This document shows positions 32,970-41,346 of a DNA stretch of 41,346 bases, one piece after another. Each line of letters opens with the position of its first letter. The first letter of the stretch is position 1. Under the pieces are notes generated by a model, which was not told the origin of the DNA, did not search any database, and saw nothing but the letters and a program-made list of their open reading frames with translations. The position numbers and the translations under genes are program-made. This DNA comes from an uncultured Prevotellaceae bacterium (GTDB lineage Bacteria > Bacteroidota > Bacteroidia > Bacteroidales > Bacteroidaceae), in the NCBI GenBank assembly GCA_900318795.1, contig ONLU01000036.1:1-41346 (forward strand), written 5' to 3'.

Positions 32970-34409
32970 ATGAAACGAACAAAGATAGTTGACGTACTGA
33001 AGAGTACGGATTTTGGAAAAGAAGTATGTGTAAAGGGTTGGGTGCGTACCCATCGTTCAAGCAAGGCTGTTGACTTCATAGCCTTGAATGATGGCTCGAC
33101 CATTAAGAACGTCCAGGTGGTAGTAGACCCCTCGAAGTTCGACGAGCAGTTGTTGAAGGACATCACCACAGGTGCTTGTATCTGTGCTGTCGGTACTTTG
33201 GTGGAGAGCCAGGGTGCCGGTCAGACTAGTGAGGTGCAGGCTACCGCTTTGGAAATCTACGGTCTATGCGATAATACCTATCCCATGCAGAAGAAGGGCC
33301 AGTCCTTTGAGGTGATGCGCAAGAACGCCCACATGCGTCTGCGTACCAATACCTTTGGTGCTGTAATGCGCATTCGCCATAACATGGCAATGGCCATCCA
33401 TACCTATTTCCATGAGCATGGTTTCTTCTATTTCCATACACCGCTGATTACAGCCTCTGATTGCGAGGGAGCAGGTAATATGTTCCAGGTGACTACCAAG
33501 AACCTGTACGACTTGAAGAAGGACGAGCAGGGTAAAATTATCTACGATGACGACTTCTTCGGCGAGCAGACCTCACTGACCGTTTCTGGTCAGCTAGAGG
33601 GTGAACTAGGTGCTACTGCCCTGGGTGCTATCTATACCTTTGGTCCAACGTTCCGTGCCGAAAATTCGAACACACCGCGTCACTTGGCCGAGTTCTGGAT
33701 GGTAGAACCTGAGGTGGCCTTCTTGGAGCAGGAGGAACTGATGGATCTTGAGGAAGACTTTATCAAGTATTGTGTTCGCTGGGCTTTGGATAACTGTCAG
33801 GATGACCTGCAGTTCCTGAACCAGATGATAGACAAGACTCTGATTGCCCGTCTGGAAGGGGTGCTAAAGGAGACCTTCGTGCGTTTGCCCTATACTGAGG
33901 GTATCAACATCCTGCAGGATGCAATCAAGAAGGGTAAGAAGTTTGAGTTCCCTTGCAACTGGGGTGATGATTTGGCATCAGAGCATGAGCGCTACCTCGT
34001 GGAAGAGCACTTCAAGAAGCCAGTTATCATGACCGACTATCCTCGTGAGTTCAAGTCATTCTATATGAAGCAGAACCAAGATATGCCTGACGGAACGTCC
34101 GTAGGCTACAAGGGTGCTGTCGCTCCTGGTCCTACAATGCAGGGTACCGATGTGCTGTTCCCTCAGATAGGTGAGATTATCGGAGGTTCAGTCCGTGAGG
34201 AGAACTATGACAAACTGATGGGTGAGATTAATCGTCGTCAGATGGATATGACTCACTTGTGGTGGTATATTGACACCCGCAAGTGGGGTTCATGCCCCCA
34301 TGCCGGTTTCGGTCTCGGTTTCGAGCGCCTTATCCTGTTCGTCACCGGTATGCAGAACATCCGTGACGTCATTCCCTTCCCCCGTACTCCCAAGAGTGCT
34401 GAGTTCTAA
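32970..34409 (+). CDS. asnS: Asparaginyl-tRNA synthetase
   Basis: Class II synthetase charging tRNA-Asn. Start ATG 32970 ([12 protein letters not shown]); the frame upstream to 32916 consists of degenerate ACTAGTNNA-type repeat. Anticodon-binding OB domain ~18-105 ([24 protein letters not shown]). Catalytic core: motif 2 [21 protein letters not shown] and motif 3 [27 protein letters not shown] near the C-terminus. 479 aa is normal. Its last 120 bp are also the antisense 3' end of the lolD-like gene, with no terminator between. Confidence 0.97.
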   Translation: MKRTKIVDVLKSTDFGKEVCVKGWVRTHRSSKAVDFIALNDGSTIKNVQVVVDPSKFDEQLLKDITTGACICAVGTLVESQGAGQTSEVQATALEIYGLCDNTYPMQKKGQSFEVMRKNAHMRLRTNTFGAVMRIRHNMAMAIHTYFHEHGFFYFHTPLITASDCEGAGNMFQVTTKNLYDLKKDEQGKIIYDDDFFGEQTSLTVSGQLEGELGATALGAIYTFGPTFRAENSNTPRHLAEFWMVEPEVAFLEQEELMDLEEDFIKYCVRWALDNCQDDLQFLNQMIDKTLIARLEGVLKETFVRLPYTEGINILQDAIKKGKKFEFPCNWGDDLASEHERYLVEEHFKKPVIMTDYPREFKSFYMKQNQDMPDGTSVGYKGAVAPGPTMQGTDVLFPQIGEIIGGSVREENYDKLMGEINRRQMDMTHLWWYIDTRKWGSCPHAGFGLGFERLILFVTGMQNIRDVIPFPRTPKSAEF

Positions 34410-35051
34410 CATACCGTCGCGCATCTTAATGGTGCGGTCGGTAATGTTGGCCAGACCTTCGTCATGAGTAACAATGACGAAAGTCTGGCCATATTGATTG
34501 CGTAGGTCAAAGAAAAGCTGATGCAGCTCGGCTTTGTTTTGGGAGTCCAGTGAACCGCTGGGTTCATCGGCCAGAATGACTGCAGGGTTGTTGACCAAGG
34601 CACGGGCTACGGCTACACGCTGTTTTTCACCACCTGACAGTTCGTTTGGCTTGTGCTGGGCACGGTCGCTGAGTCCCATGAAGCGTAATAGTTCTTCGGC
34701 TCGTTGGCGAGCAGTTTTAGGTGAGGTTCCGGCAATGTAAGCCGGAATCATGATGTTCTCGATAGCTGTAAACTCTGGCAGTAGCTGATGGAACTGGAAT
34801 ACAAAGCCAATGTGGCGGTTGCGGAAGTCGGAAAGCAGTTTGCTCGACAACTTAGTGGTGTCGATTCCATCAATGCAAACAGAACCTGCATCAGGTTTGT
34901 CCAGGGTGCCGATAATTTGCAATAGGGTGGTCTTTCCTGCTCCGCTGGGGCCTACAATACTTACTACTTCTCCTTTGTTGATGTGGAGGTCTATGCCTTT
35001 CAATACTTCCAGTGAGCCAAAGCTTTTCTTGATACCTTTGATGTCTATCAT
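34290..35051 (-). CDS. lolD: LolD-like ABC transporter ATP-binding protein with antisense-encoded tail
   Basis: ATPase of the MacB/LolD class, probably for lipoprotein release to the outer membrane. Walker [10 protein letters not shown] (~34-42), Q-loop [19 protein letters not shown] (~83), [15 protein letters not shown] (~139-153), Walker [13 protein letters not shown] (~159-170), THDE (~196). Family members end around [11 protein letters not shown] (~217). Here the frame continues ~35 more residues ([20 protein letters not shown] and onward) that are simply the antisense of the end of asnS, where the stop is found at 34290. No permease gene is adjacent. 14 bp after the antiporter gene, so co-transcribed. 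The symbol is by similarity class. Confidence 0.88.
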   Translation of the reverse strand: MIDIKGIKKSFGSLEVLKGIDLHINKGEVVSIVGPSGAGKTTLLQIIGTLDKPDAGSVCIDGIDTTKLSSKLLSDFRNRHIGFVFQFHQLLPEFTAIENIMIPAYIAGTSPKTARQRAEELLRFMGLSDRAQHKPNELSGGEKQRVAVARALVNNPAVILADEPSGSLDSQNKAELHQLFFDLRNQYGQTFVIVTHDEGLANITDRTIKMRDGMLELSTLGSTGEGNDVTDVLHTGDEQDKALETETETGMGA

Positions 35052-35065
35052 GAGGATTGTGGATT

Positions 35066-37213
35066 TTAGTGGGAGTTGTGTTTTTTTGTGCGATGATGAT
35101 TAATCCAGCGTGAGATAGTGTCATAGACACTGCTCTCCTCCTGGTGCTGAGCTGCTGTGAAGGTCATGCTCTCTTCCTTGGCATCACCATACTGATCAGG
35201 GAACAGAATCATCAGGTTTTTGCCCGAAAAGTGCTGTCTCAACTCATTGGGCAATCGTTCCAGTGCACTCTTGTAAGAGATGGTACCCTTACGGGCCGTG
35301 ATGACGACAAACATATGATCGTCACTGATATTGGCAGCCAATTTTGGTAGTTCGTTCCAATGGGCCATATAGGTGTATTCGGCGCGTACGCTGGGATGGT
35401 GGTTGTTAATGTATTCGCGGATGAGCTCCATCGACTCATTACGTCCGTGGAACTGGATGCGGCAGTCCAAGTTGCTAGCCATTCGGCTCAGCCGTTCTAG
35501 CCAACGGTGAAAACCGGGTTCGAACTCCGCCCTTGAAGGAACAGCCACCTGTATGCGTCGTAAGGTATTCAAGGGTTGTACGAATCGTGTCAGCACAATC
35601 TGGCGGTTCAGTCCGTTATACAGGCTTTGTATGAATTCGCCCCAGAACTTGGGGTTGACATCGGTATGAACGTGCATACCCATGATAATTTCCGAAGCAC
35701 CGAATTCGCGGAAGGCGTGTTTGATGCCGTTGGCGATGTTGGAGGCCAGTCGCACTTGCGTCTGCATCTGTATGTCACTGGCAGCAGCTCGCTGTTGCAG
35801 CCGTTCAAGCAATTGTTGTCCTTGCTCTTGGTGTTTGGACGATAGGGCATCGTCATATACCACATTCAGTGCTACTAAACCACGATTCAGTTTTTCGTTG
35901 CGCATCATGATAGCCAGTTCTAGCAACTGCGGAGCAATCTCTGGATACTTGACGCACAGCATGATTTTCTCGTCATCGGCATTTGGGGTTTGGGAACCAG
36001 TGTTTTCCTGCCGGTTTGCCAGGATGATCTGCTGTGAGGCATGGTCTGTTACCATGGTTGAAATGATGCAGGTAATGAGAATCATGATGACCACACCGTT
36101 CAACATCTCGTTGTTTACCAGATAAACCCCAGGACTCACCTCTAGATTCATTCCAACCATCACCATGGCAATAGCGCCTGCTGCATGCGCACAAGTCAGT
36201 CCAAACATCATGTTGCCAGCTGCTTTGGGAAGTCTGAAGAGCAGGCTTGACAGATAAGCTGCCAATGCCTTTCCAAAGGTACCGAAGAACGCAATGAGCG
36301 TAACAATCCACAGCATGTGGAAACCTTCAAACAGGCTATGTACATTGATGAGCATGCCTACTCCGATAAGGAAGTAGGGAATGAACAGGGCATTACCGAT
36401 GAACTCGATGCGGTTCATTAGAGGTGATACATGTGGTATATACCTATTTAATATGAGTCCGGCGAGAAATGCACCTACAATGCCTTCAACGCCTATGGCT
36501 TCTGACAAAGCTGCCGACAAGAACATGACGCTGAGTACGAAGATATACTGCATGACAGCATCGGAGTATCGGCGCAGGAAATAGCGGGCTAGTTTAGGAA
36601 TGCTCCATCCTAAAAGTGCCAAGAATGCCGCAAACTTGATAAGGAACATGATCCAGAATACGAAACCTGTATCCTCGTCATATGCCGCAGAGAGTGCTGC
36701 CAACATCATGAGTGCCAGGAAAAGCGACAACATGGATGACCCTACACTCAGCATGACACTGGAGTTGCGTTGCAGACCATAGCGTGAGATGATAGGGTAG
36801 GCGATGAGCGTGTTGGACGCCATGATGCAGCCTAAAAGAAATGATGCCGTGTGACTATAGTCCAACAGCCAACGCGACATGGTGTATGTAAGTATAAGAG
36901 GTATCAGACACGTCAAAAGTCCGAAGATGAGGAATCGTCGCGAGTTCTTCTTGACGCTTTCAAGGTCCATCTCCAGTCCCGCCAGGAACATGATATATAG
37001 TAGTCCTACCTTGCCGAAGAGTTCAAATGACGAGTCACGGGTCAGGATGTCTAGTCCATTCTGCCCTATAACCATGCCTGCCAACACCATGCCAATGATG
37101 TGTGGAATTCGCAGTTTGCCCATGATGATGGGGGCAAACAATATGATAATTAGCACGACGAAGAATATCAGCGTCGGGCTCGTAATCGGGAAATATGCAG
37201 TTAAGTATAGCAT
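35066..37213 (-). CDS. Monovalent cation:proton antiporter (CPA2/KefB-like) with USP-like C-terminal region
   Basis: 715 aa. Residues ~1-400 are about 12 hydrophobic helices of the Na+/H+ exchanger (CPA2) family, with [32 protein letters not shown] and [21 protein letters not shown] as landmarks. The cytosolic rest (~420-715) resembles universal-stress-protein repeats. Expected role: cation or pH homeostasis in the inner membrane. The start is ATG at 37213: the minus-strand -7 box TAACTTTG (37222-37229) lies only 8 bp upstream, so the earlier in-frame ATG at 37243 is outside the transcript. This makes the mRNA leaderless or almost so. lolD follows after 14 bp. Confidence 0.88.
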   Translation of the reverse strand: MLYLTAYFPITSPTLIFFVVLIIILFAPIIMGKLRIPHIIGMVLAGMVIGQNGLDILTRDSSFELFGKVGLLYIMFLAGLEMDLESVKKNSRRFLIFGLLTCLIPLILTYTMSRWLLDYSHTASFLLGCIMASNTLIAYPIISRYGLQRNSSVMLSVGSSMLSLFLALMMLAALSAAYDEDTGFVFWIMFLIKFAAFLALLGWSIPKLARYFLRRYSDAVMQYIFVLSVMFLSAALSEAIGVEGIVGAFLAGLILNRYIPHVSPLMNRIEFIGNALFIPYFLIGVGMLINVHSLFEGFHMLWIVTLIAFFGTFGKALAAYLSSLLFRLPKAAGNMMFGLTCAHAAGAIAMVMVGMNLEVSPGVYLVNNEMLNGVVIMILITCIISTMVTDHASQQIILANRQENTGSQTPNADDEKIMLCVKYPEIAPQLLELAIMMRNEKLNRGLVALNVVYDDALSSKHQEQGQQLLERLQQRAAASDIQMQTQVRLASNIANGIKHAFREFGASEIIMGMHVHTDVNPKFWGEFIQSLYNGLNRQIVLTRFVQPLNTLRRIQVAVPSRAEFEPGFHRWLERLSRMASNLDCRIQFHGRNESMELIREYINNHHPSVRAEYTYMAHWNELPKLAANISDDHMFVVITARKGTISYKSALERLPNELRQHFSGKNLMILFPDQYGDAKEESMTFTAAQHQEESSVYDTISRWINHHRTKKHNSH

Positions 37214-37221
37214 TCTGAGTG

Positions 37222-37229
37222 CAAAGTTA
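37222..37229 (-). promoter_or_regulatory. -7 box (TAACTTTG) of the antiporter-lolD operon
   Basis: CAAAGTTA on the plus strand. The start codon at 37213 is 8 bp away. It is divergent from the asd promoter 44 bp to the right. Confidence 0.7.
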
Positions 37230-37272
37230 CAAATTTTTCTCAACTCATAACCCTTAATTATTAATTATTTTG

Positions 37273-37280
37273 TACCTTTG
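37273..37280 (+). promoter_or_regulatory. asd promoter -7 box (TACCTTTG)
   Basis: TACCTTTG followed by CACCC, preceded by a TTAATTATTAATTATTT tract; 37 bp before ATG 37318. Confidence 0.75.
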
Positions 37281-37317
37281 CACCCAAAATGAGTATAACT
37301 GGAAAAGAATTAGACTT

Positions 37318-38331
37318 ATGAAAGTAGCTATTGTGGGCGCTTCGGGCGCTGTAGGTCAGGAGTTTTTGCGTATTCTCGACCAAAGAGATTTTCCCATGGA
37401 TGAATTGGTTTTGTTTGGCTCAGAGCGTTCTGCCGGCACGAAGTACACTTTCCGTGGCAAGGAACTGACGGTTAAGTTGCTACAGCACAACGACGATTTT
37501 AAAGACATTGATATTGCCTTTACGTCAGCTGGAGCCGGAACATCCAAGGAGTTTGCAGAGACTATCACCAAGTACGGTTGTGTGATGATTGACAACTCGT
37601 CAGCCTTCCGTATGGACGACGATGTACCCTTGGTGGTTCCAGAGTGCAATGCAGAAGACGCGCTGAATCGTCCTCGCGGCATCATTGCCAACCCCAACTG
37701 TACAACCATTATGATGGTGGTAGTGTTGCAGCCTCTGGAGAAGTTAAGCCATATCAAGCGCATCCACGTTTCCAGCTACCAGAGTGCCTCAGGTGCCGGA
37801 GCCGCTGCCATGGCCGAGTTGCAGCAGCAGTATAAGGAGATGGTTGAGGGCGGCGAGGTGAAGACCATCAAGAAGTTTCCTCACCAGCTCGCCTACAACG
37901 TCATTCCTCAGATTGATGTTTTCCAGCCAAACGGTTATACCAAGGAGGAGATGAAGATGTACAACGAGACTCAGAAGATTATGCATACCGATGCCAAGTG
38001 CTCGGCCATGTGTGTCCGTGTTTCATCGCTCCGCTCGCATTCCGAGTCCGTATGGATTGAGACTGAGCGCCCCCTGAGCGTTGAAGAGGCTCAGAAGGCT
38101 ATTGCCGCAGCTCCTGGCTGTACGCTGGTGGACGATCCTGCTAACCTCGTTTATCCCATGCCCTTGGAGACTGCAGGTAAGGATGATGTCTATGTTGGTC
38201 GTGTCCGCAAGGACCTTTCTGACGAGAACGGTCTGACCTTCTGGCTCTCAGGTGACCAGATTCGCAAGGGTGCTGCCCTCAATGCAGTCCAGATAGGAGA
38301 GTACTTGATCAAAGTAGGCAATGTGAAATAA
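37318..38331 (+). CDS. asd: Aspartate-semialdehyde dehydrogenase
   Basis: Reduces aspartyl phosphate to aspartate semialdehyde with NADPH for Lys/diaminopimelate, Met and Thr synthesis. Start ATG 37318 ([20 protein letters not shown]), with the nucleotide-binding GASGAVG loop at 7-13. Catalytic Cys ~128 in [22 protein letters not shown] (~153-164) and [11 protein letters not shown] (~236-246) are substrate and acid/base elements. 337 aa is typical. Followed by two hairpins. Confidence 0.96.
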   Translation: MKVAIVGASGAVGQEFLRILDQRDFPMDELVLFGSERSAGTKYTFRGKELTVKLLQHNDDFKDIDIAFTSAGAGTSKEFAETITKYGCVMIDNSSAFRMDDDVPLVVPECNAEDALNRPRGIIANPNCTTIMMVVVLQPLEKLSHIKRIHVSSYQSASGAGAAAMAELQQQYKEMVEGGEVKTIKKFPHQLAYNVIPQIDVFQPNGYTKEEMKMYNETQKIMHTDAKCSAMCVRVSSLRSHSESVWIETERPLSVEEAQKAIAAAPGCTLVDDPANLVYPMPLETAGKDDVYVGRVRKDLSDENGLTFWLSGDQIRKGAALNAVQIGEYLIKVGNVK

Positions 38332-38334
38332 CAT

Positions 38335-38406
38335 AAGGTTATTCGTCAATAACCTTACCTTATCAAATAATAACCCGTCCTTATCACCAGGTAAGGGCGG
38401 GTTATT
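38335..38406 (+). terminator. Two hairpins after asd
   Basis: AAGGTTAT/ATAACCTT (38335-38342/38349-38356) and a 15-bp stem AATAACCCGTCCTTA/TAAGGGCGGGTTATT (38369-38383/38392-38406, one wobble pair). Neither has a good T-run, so factor-independent termination is uncertain. Confidence 0.55.
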
Positions 38407-38638
38407 GATATGGCGTTATATCTTGATTCCCGCAGAGCAGGCAACTCCGGAGACCATTGTCAAGGCAAAGGCCGTCAAGGGTGTTCAGGACGCTAATGTC
38501 AACAGCCTGCGCAAGTCGCTGGCCGTGAAGTATCATCATGAGACCATCTCTGCCGAACAGTTGTTGTCCGCCCTCCAGCAGGCAGGCATCAAGGCTGCGC
38601 TGCCTAAGCCGCACGAGTGCAAAGAGGAGCGTAAGTAG
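38405..38638 (+). CDS. Small HMA-like protein without the metal-binding CxxC, possibly a remnant
   Basis: 77 aa at most. ILIPAEQATPETIVKAKAVKG then VQDANVNSLRKSLAVKYHHE and SAEQLLSALQQAGIKAAL follow the beta-alpha-beta-beta-alpha pattern of heavy-metal-associated domains, but the loop that normally holds CxxC has PAEQATPE instead. No ATG is available: the frame opens after a TAA at 38393, and the first usable codon (TTG 38405) is inside the arm of the preceding hairpin. It could start at TTG, or be a 5'-deleted gene. A terminator follows at 38657. Confidence 0.45.
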   Translation: MIWRYILIPAEQATPETIVKAKAVKGVQDANVNSLRKSLAVKYHHETISAEQLLSALQQAGIKAALPKPHECKEERK

Positions 38639-38656
38639 GAAATGTCTCTTAAACGC

Positions 38657-38696
38657 AAGAAAGAGCCTCGAAAGTTTGGGGCTCTTTCTTTTTTTC
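38657..38696 (+). terminator. Intrinsic terminator overlapping the next promoter
   Basis: AAGAAAGAGCC (38657-38667) and GGCTCTTTCTT (38680-38690), an 11-bp perfect stem followed by Ts. Its loop contains the TTTG -33 element of the lipoprotein promoter. Confidence 0.85.
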
Positions 38697-38706
38697 CGTA
38701 CCTTTG
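38675..38706 (+). promoter_or_regulatory. Promoter of the small lipoprotein gene
   Basis: TTTG 38675-38678 in the terminator loop, 20-nt spacer, TACCTTTG 38699-38706; ATG 38727. Confidence 0.75.
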
Positions 38707-38726
38707 CCCCCAAATTTGTTATTGTT

Positions 38727-39206
38727 ATGAAGAACCTTGCACTATTCTTTCTGGCCCTTCTGGCCTTTGTCGCCTGTTCTCAGGAACAGAAGTCACCTTT
38801 CAGCTATCGTGGGCTGGCCTTTACGCTGTCCACCAGTCAGTTCGTTGATTCCATGCAGGCCCGTGGCTTTGCCGTCGACTCTGCCGCCTCCGACAGCGGG
38901 CGTACCGTCGTGCTGGCAAGCCCTAAAGAGAAGTACCGTGTGCTTGTCGCCTTCCACGACCAGCAACTGCAGGCCATACAGGAGAACTACAGTCTGAGCA
39001 CCAACGACAGCACCCGCCGTATGTGGCAGCAGCTGCGCGACGGACTGGAGAAGGAACTCGGCGCCTGGCCCGACTGCCCCATGCTGAAGGACGACCACAA
39101 GATAGCCAACTTCGACGCCACCGATGGTATCATCTCCGTCATCCTGGAGAACACCTACCGTCCCACACTCTCCGTCCGCTACACCCCCAAGAAGCCCGAG
39201 AAGTAA
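38727..39206 (+). CDS. Small hypothetical lipoprotein
   Basis: 159 aa from ATG 38727. The signal peptide MKNLALFFLALLAFVAC ends in a lipobox (LAFVAC) with Cys17 as the lipidation site. The mature part (FSYRGLAFTLSTSQFVDSMQ, RVLVAFHDQQLQAIQENY, IISVILENTYRPTLSVRYT) is probably a small alpha/beta domain; no family recognised. Located in the periplasm or outer membrane. The open frame upstream of the ATG is not coding: it overlaps the terminator and promoter. Confidence 0.75.
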   Translation: MKNLALFFLALLAFVACSQEQKSPFSYRGLAFTLSTSQFVDSMQARGFAVDSAASDSGRTVVLASPKEKYRVLVAFHDQQLQAIQENYSLSTNDSTRRMWQQLRDGLEKELGAWPDCPMLKDDHKIANFDATDGIISVILENTYRPTLSVRYTPKKPEK

Positions 39207-39370
39207 GTTTGCTGTAAGGAAGAGGAAAGTACTTGGTACGTGTCTCACATCGGAAAAAACGAAATCCGCAACCTCGTTTGATGGAGATTGCGGACGCAGG
39301 GAGATTAACAAGTTCCTGTTCAGATTGCGAGTGGCCCGTAGCCCATGCACGATGTCACGCCCAGTCAGGC
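39207..39370. other. Intergenic with a minus-strand terminator-like hairpin
   Basis: TCCGCAA (39265-39271) and TTGCGGA (39288-39294) form a stem; on the minus strand it is followed after 4 nt by a T-run (AAAAAAC at 39255-39261 on plus). It would terminate the HU-like gene. Nothing else seen. Confidence 0.5.
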
Positions 39371-39947
39371 TCACTCGTCCGAGTTCGTGCCACCGTCCGG
39401 GTCGCGGTCGCCGTTGTCGCCCGTGCTGCCACCACCAGTGTCGTCGCCGCCCTGGGTGTCGACGCTCGTGTTGCTGGTGTTCGAGCCAGTGTCAGAGCCA
39501 GGAGTCTGCTCGTTGTCCTCCACGGTGCCGTCGTCAGCCGAGGTCACGCGCTTCACCTCCTTGCCCGTACGGTCGTAGCAGGTAATCTGTACGGCGGTCT
39601 TGGCCAGCTCCTCCTTCAGGTCCACGTCGGGAGTGAAGATGATGCGGCGACTCGAAATCAGGCCAGCCTTCACCTCGTCGACCTTCTCCACACTCTTGGC
39701 GCGCAGTCCGAAGCGCATGGTGCCCAGTCCAGGCAGTGCCACTCAGTGGCCCACGCCTTGATCACCTCACCGGCTGCATCCCAGCAAGCCTGCATCACGC
39801 CTCGGCTCACACCACTGCGCAGAGCCGCCTCCTTGATCACCTTGTCCTGAGTCAGAGCCGTGTAGAGCTCCGGCATCATCACGTAACGATACCAGCATGC
39901 TTGCCGATGTTCTGATACTGTTCCTTAGCTTTTACTTTCAGTGCCAT
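39371..39947 (-). pseudogene. HU-like DNA-binding protein, two frameshifts
   Basis: From ATG 39947 (minus) the frame reads MALKVKAKEQYQNIGKHAG then hits TGA; one missing base near 39893 restores YRYVMMPELYTALTQDKVI. A second break near 39740 (AWATE to VALPGLGTMRFGLRAKSV) is explained by a ~10-bp deletion. The joined product resembles the Bacteroidales HU-like proteins found beside M15 peptidase/DUF3987 cassettes: DNA-binding fold, then ISSRRIIFTPDVDLKEELAK and a Gly/Asp/Thr-rich tail (TGGGSTGDNGDRDPDGG). As it stands no full-length protein can be made. Other cassette members lie at 9.9-13.8 kb, so this may be a separate decayed copy. Confidence 0.75.
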
Positions 39948-40037
39948 AACTGTTAAATGTGTTTTTCATGGTTTAATTACTAAAGGTTCTGGTCTAACGG
40001 GTGCAGACTGTCAAGGTTTTTCAGTTCGCTGTGGCGC

Positions 40038-40090
40038 CTTACATCTTACCTCTTACCTCTTGCGTCTTGCATCTCTCGCTTCCATCTTCC
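40038..40090. repeat. 7-bp-period repeat array
   Basis: CTTACAT, CTTACCT, CTTACCT, CTTGCGT, CTTGCAT, CTCTCGC, TTCCATC, TTCC. The complement is of the same type as the GATGGAA array at 11625. Confidence 0.85.
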
Positions 40091-40199
40091 TTGTCAAGTC
40101 CGAAGGTCATCCACGCCCATTCACTCGTTCTTTTTACCTCTCCCGTGGGCGAGAAAAATTTCTCTCGTGGGGGCGCAATTTTTCATCTTCATTGACAAT

Positions 40200-40207
40200 G
40201 CAAAGGT
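40200..40207 (-). promoter_or_regulatory. -7 box (TACCTTTG) toward the HU-like pseudogene
   Basis: CAAAGGTA on the plus strand; would give a leader of about 250 nt including the 7-bp array. The -33 TTTG spacing is not ideal. Confidence 0.45.
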
Positions 40208-40297
40208 ACAAATAATCCAGATGCAAAACAATAGTTTCTCCCGATTATTTTTCATAAAATGCAATTTTGTTTTGTCAAATTTTAAGATTCTACCAGC

Positions 40298-40486
40298 ACG
40301 GTGTTACGCAGTTACACCGTTACGCAGTTGCATTTACCCTCAGCGAAGTTTTATTTTCCAGTGGACATTTATGTTATATTATTATATATAATACATTATA
40401 TATATAATATAAATATATTTCTTCTTTCCCCCAGTCACAGCCCAGTTACACCTTATGCAACTGCGTAACTGCGTAACTGTGTAACA
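40298..40486. repeat. Inverted arrays of an 8-bp repeat around an AT-rich core
   Basis: Left arm 40298-40333 (TTACGCAG/TTACACCG/TTACGCAG units) and right arm 40455-40486 (AACTGCGT/AACTGCGT/AACTGTGT units) are complementary over ~32 bp with few mismatches. Between them lies a core that is almost entirely A/T (about 40360-40420) and itself near-palindromic. Could form a large cruciform. Confidence 0.85.
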
Positions 40487-40617
40487 GCGTGTCTTTTCCT
40501 GAATAAGGTTGACTCTTTTTAGGCCTTGTTCTTTAACATTTGCCTACCCGTACGGATTTGGTTGACTGTCTCGTCTGAGATCAGTTGAGTTTACTTTTCA
40601 TCTGTTTTTGTTTACTT

Positions 40618-41346
40618 TGTACTGAAAAGGTTGACTGCTCCCGGGCACAGCCAAGCTATGAAAAACATTCAGGGGTTGCCCAGCGGCAGGGGGCAGACAG
40701 CCCCCGAGAGCCCTCCCGCAGGCTTCCACATGATTCGCTGCGGACCTTGCTCCTGATGTGCTTCTGAAGGAGTCTTCATGCCGATGCTGGAGTGCGGGCG
40801 GGTGTTGTTATAGAAGGCGATGAAGCCGGATATGCGCTCCAGTGCATCCTGGTACGTCTTGAAGCGCTTCTCGCGGTAGATCACCTCCGTCTTGAGGATG
40901 CCGTTAACACGCTCCGCAATAGCGTTATCAGTGGGTTTGTAGTCCTCCGTCATGCTAATCTTAATGCCGTACTTCTTCAGTTCGTCCGTATAGGCATTAC
41001 AGCAGTACTGTATGCCTCTGTCAGAGTGATGGATGAGTCCTTTCAACTCATCTGCCGTAGCTTGCGAGATGGCCATCCTGAGGGCCTCCAGCGTATGTTC
41101 CGCCTCCAGCGTCTCGGACAGGCACCAGCCCACGATCTTGTGCGAATAGGCATCCGTCACCAGGTGCAGGTAACAGCAGTCGTCAACCAGGTCGATGTAC
41201 GTGATGTCGCTTACCCAGAGCTGATTAGGGCGTGTGGGCACGAAGCTGCGGATGAGGTTCTTGTACTTGTGGTACCGGTGGTTCGAGTTCGTCGTTTGAC
41301 GAGGCTTGGGGCGCTTCTGCGTCAGCTGGAAGTCACGCAGCAACTG
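40618..41346 (-). mobile_element. IS3-family insertion sequence, right end outside window
   Basis: The transposase gene at 40669 (minus) is followed toward the left by TGTACTGAAAAGGTTGACT (40618-40636), whose form (TGTACTGA...GTTGAC) matches terminal inverted repeats of IS3-family (IS150-type) elements. The other end lies beyond the window. Confidence 0.7.
40669..41346 (-). CDS. IS3-family transposase (OrfB, DDE integrase core), partial
   Basis: C-terminal ~225 residues of an OrfB-type transposase. The rve catalytic core is visible: WVSDITYIDL (first Asp), LIHHSDRGIQY (second Asp) and NAIAERVNGILKTE (Glu), then FYNNTRPHSSIGMKTP, the typical C-terminal block. The frame runs off the window on the right, so the N-terminal part and OrfA are not seen; the first Met shown is not the start. 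The visible part is intact. It lies next to a decayed accessory region. Full-length IS3 OrfB is ~280 aa. Confidence 0.92.
   Translation of the reverse strand, partial: QLLRDFQLTQKRPKPRQTTNSNHRYHKYKNLIRSFVPTRPNQLWVSDITYIDLVDDCCYLHLVTDAYSHKIVGWCLSETLEAEHTLEALRMAISQATADELKGLIHHSDRGIQYCCNAYTDELKKYGIKISMTEDYKPTDNAIAERVNGILKTEVIYREKRFKTYQDALERISGFIAFYNNTRPHSSIGMKTPSEAHQEQGPQRIMWKPAGGLSGAVCPLPLGNP

Larger units (their letters stand above)
39948..40617. other. 670-bp gene-free stretch with several repeat arrays
   Basis: No coding sequence recognised. It holds a 7-bp-period array (40038-40090), a possible minus-strand promoter at 40200, an AT-rich cruciform flanked by 8-bp repeat arrays (40298-40486) and two GGTTGACT copies (40507, 40559) related to the IS end at 40618. 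Confidence 0.6.

Overview
The window looks like a chromosomal contig from a Bacteroidales bacterium, most likely Prevotella or a close relative. The basis is the recurrent promoter form TTTG-20 nt-TAnnTTTG (for example TACCTTTG), the near absence of Shine-Dalgarno sequences, the core protein families (OstA-like protein, Bacteroidetes-type MutL, OmpA) and accessory families typical of Bacteroidales (ORF6N, primase/helicase-like Walker protein, M15 peptidase, HU-like protein). No species call is possible from sequence alone.

Region 1 (1-13,807) is accessory DNA. It holds the end of an acyltransferase-3 gene, a 125-bp MITE-like inverted repeat that cut off the start of an ORF6N gene, a DpnI-like methyl-directed endonuclease with a replaced C-terminus, and a two-gene restriction-modification-like system (methylase-like subunit plus a 1274-aa GIY-YIG/helicase/N6-adenine methylase fusion with a damaged 3' end). 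Next comes a strongly predicted, previously unassigned structured RNA (about 7548-7735) with its own promoter and terminator; its last ~60 bp are duplicated at the 3' end of the DpnI-like gene. A possible CdiA-tail-like nuclease runs convergent to it. A HARE-HTH/coiled-coil protein and an overlapping AT-hook-like protein follow, then a four-gene set ending in a Walker A protein and an M15 peptidase.

Region 2 (13,841-39,206) is core chromosome: lptB, tig, clpP, clpX, recQ; a tightly packed run guaB - PPIase - surA-like - ostA-like - mutL - ompA; tRNA-Val(UAC); purB; a pseudouridine synthase with a long disordered tail; asnS; a convergent antiporter-lolD pair; asd; and a small lipoprotein. The run links outer-membrane biogenesis (periplasmic chaperones, LPS transport, OmpA) with GMP synthesis and mismatch repair. 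tig-clpP-clpX groups protein folding and proteolysis.

Region 3 (39,207-41,346) is accessory again: an HU-like pseudogene with two frameshifts, a 670-bp gene-free stretch with 7-bp and 8-bp repeat arrays and an AT-rich cruciform, and an IS3-family element running off the right edge.

The observations I would check first are the pseudoknotted RNA and its duplicated 3' end, the family of degenerate 7-bp-period repeats (some inserted in frame in a coding region), the Asn in place of the catalytic Asp in ClpP, the lolD/asnS antisense overlap, and the cruciform at 40.3-40.5 kb.
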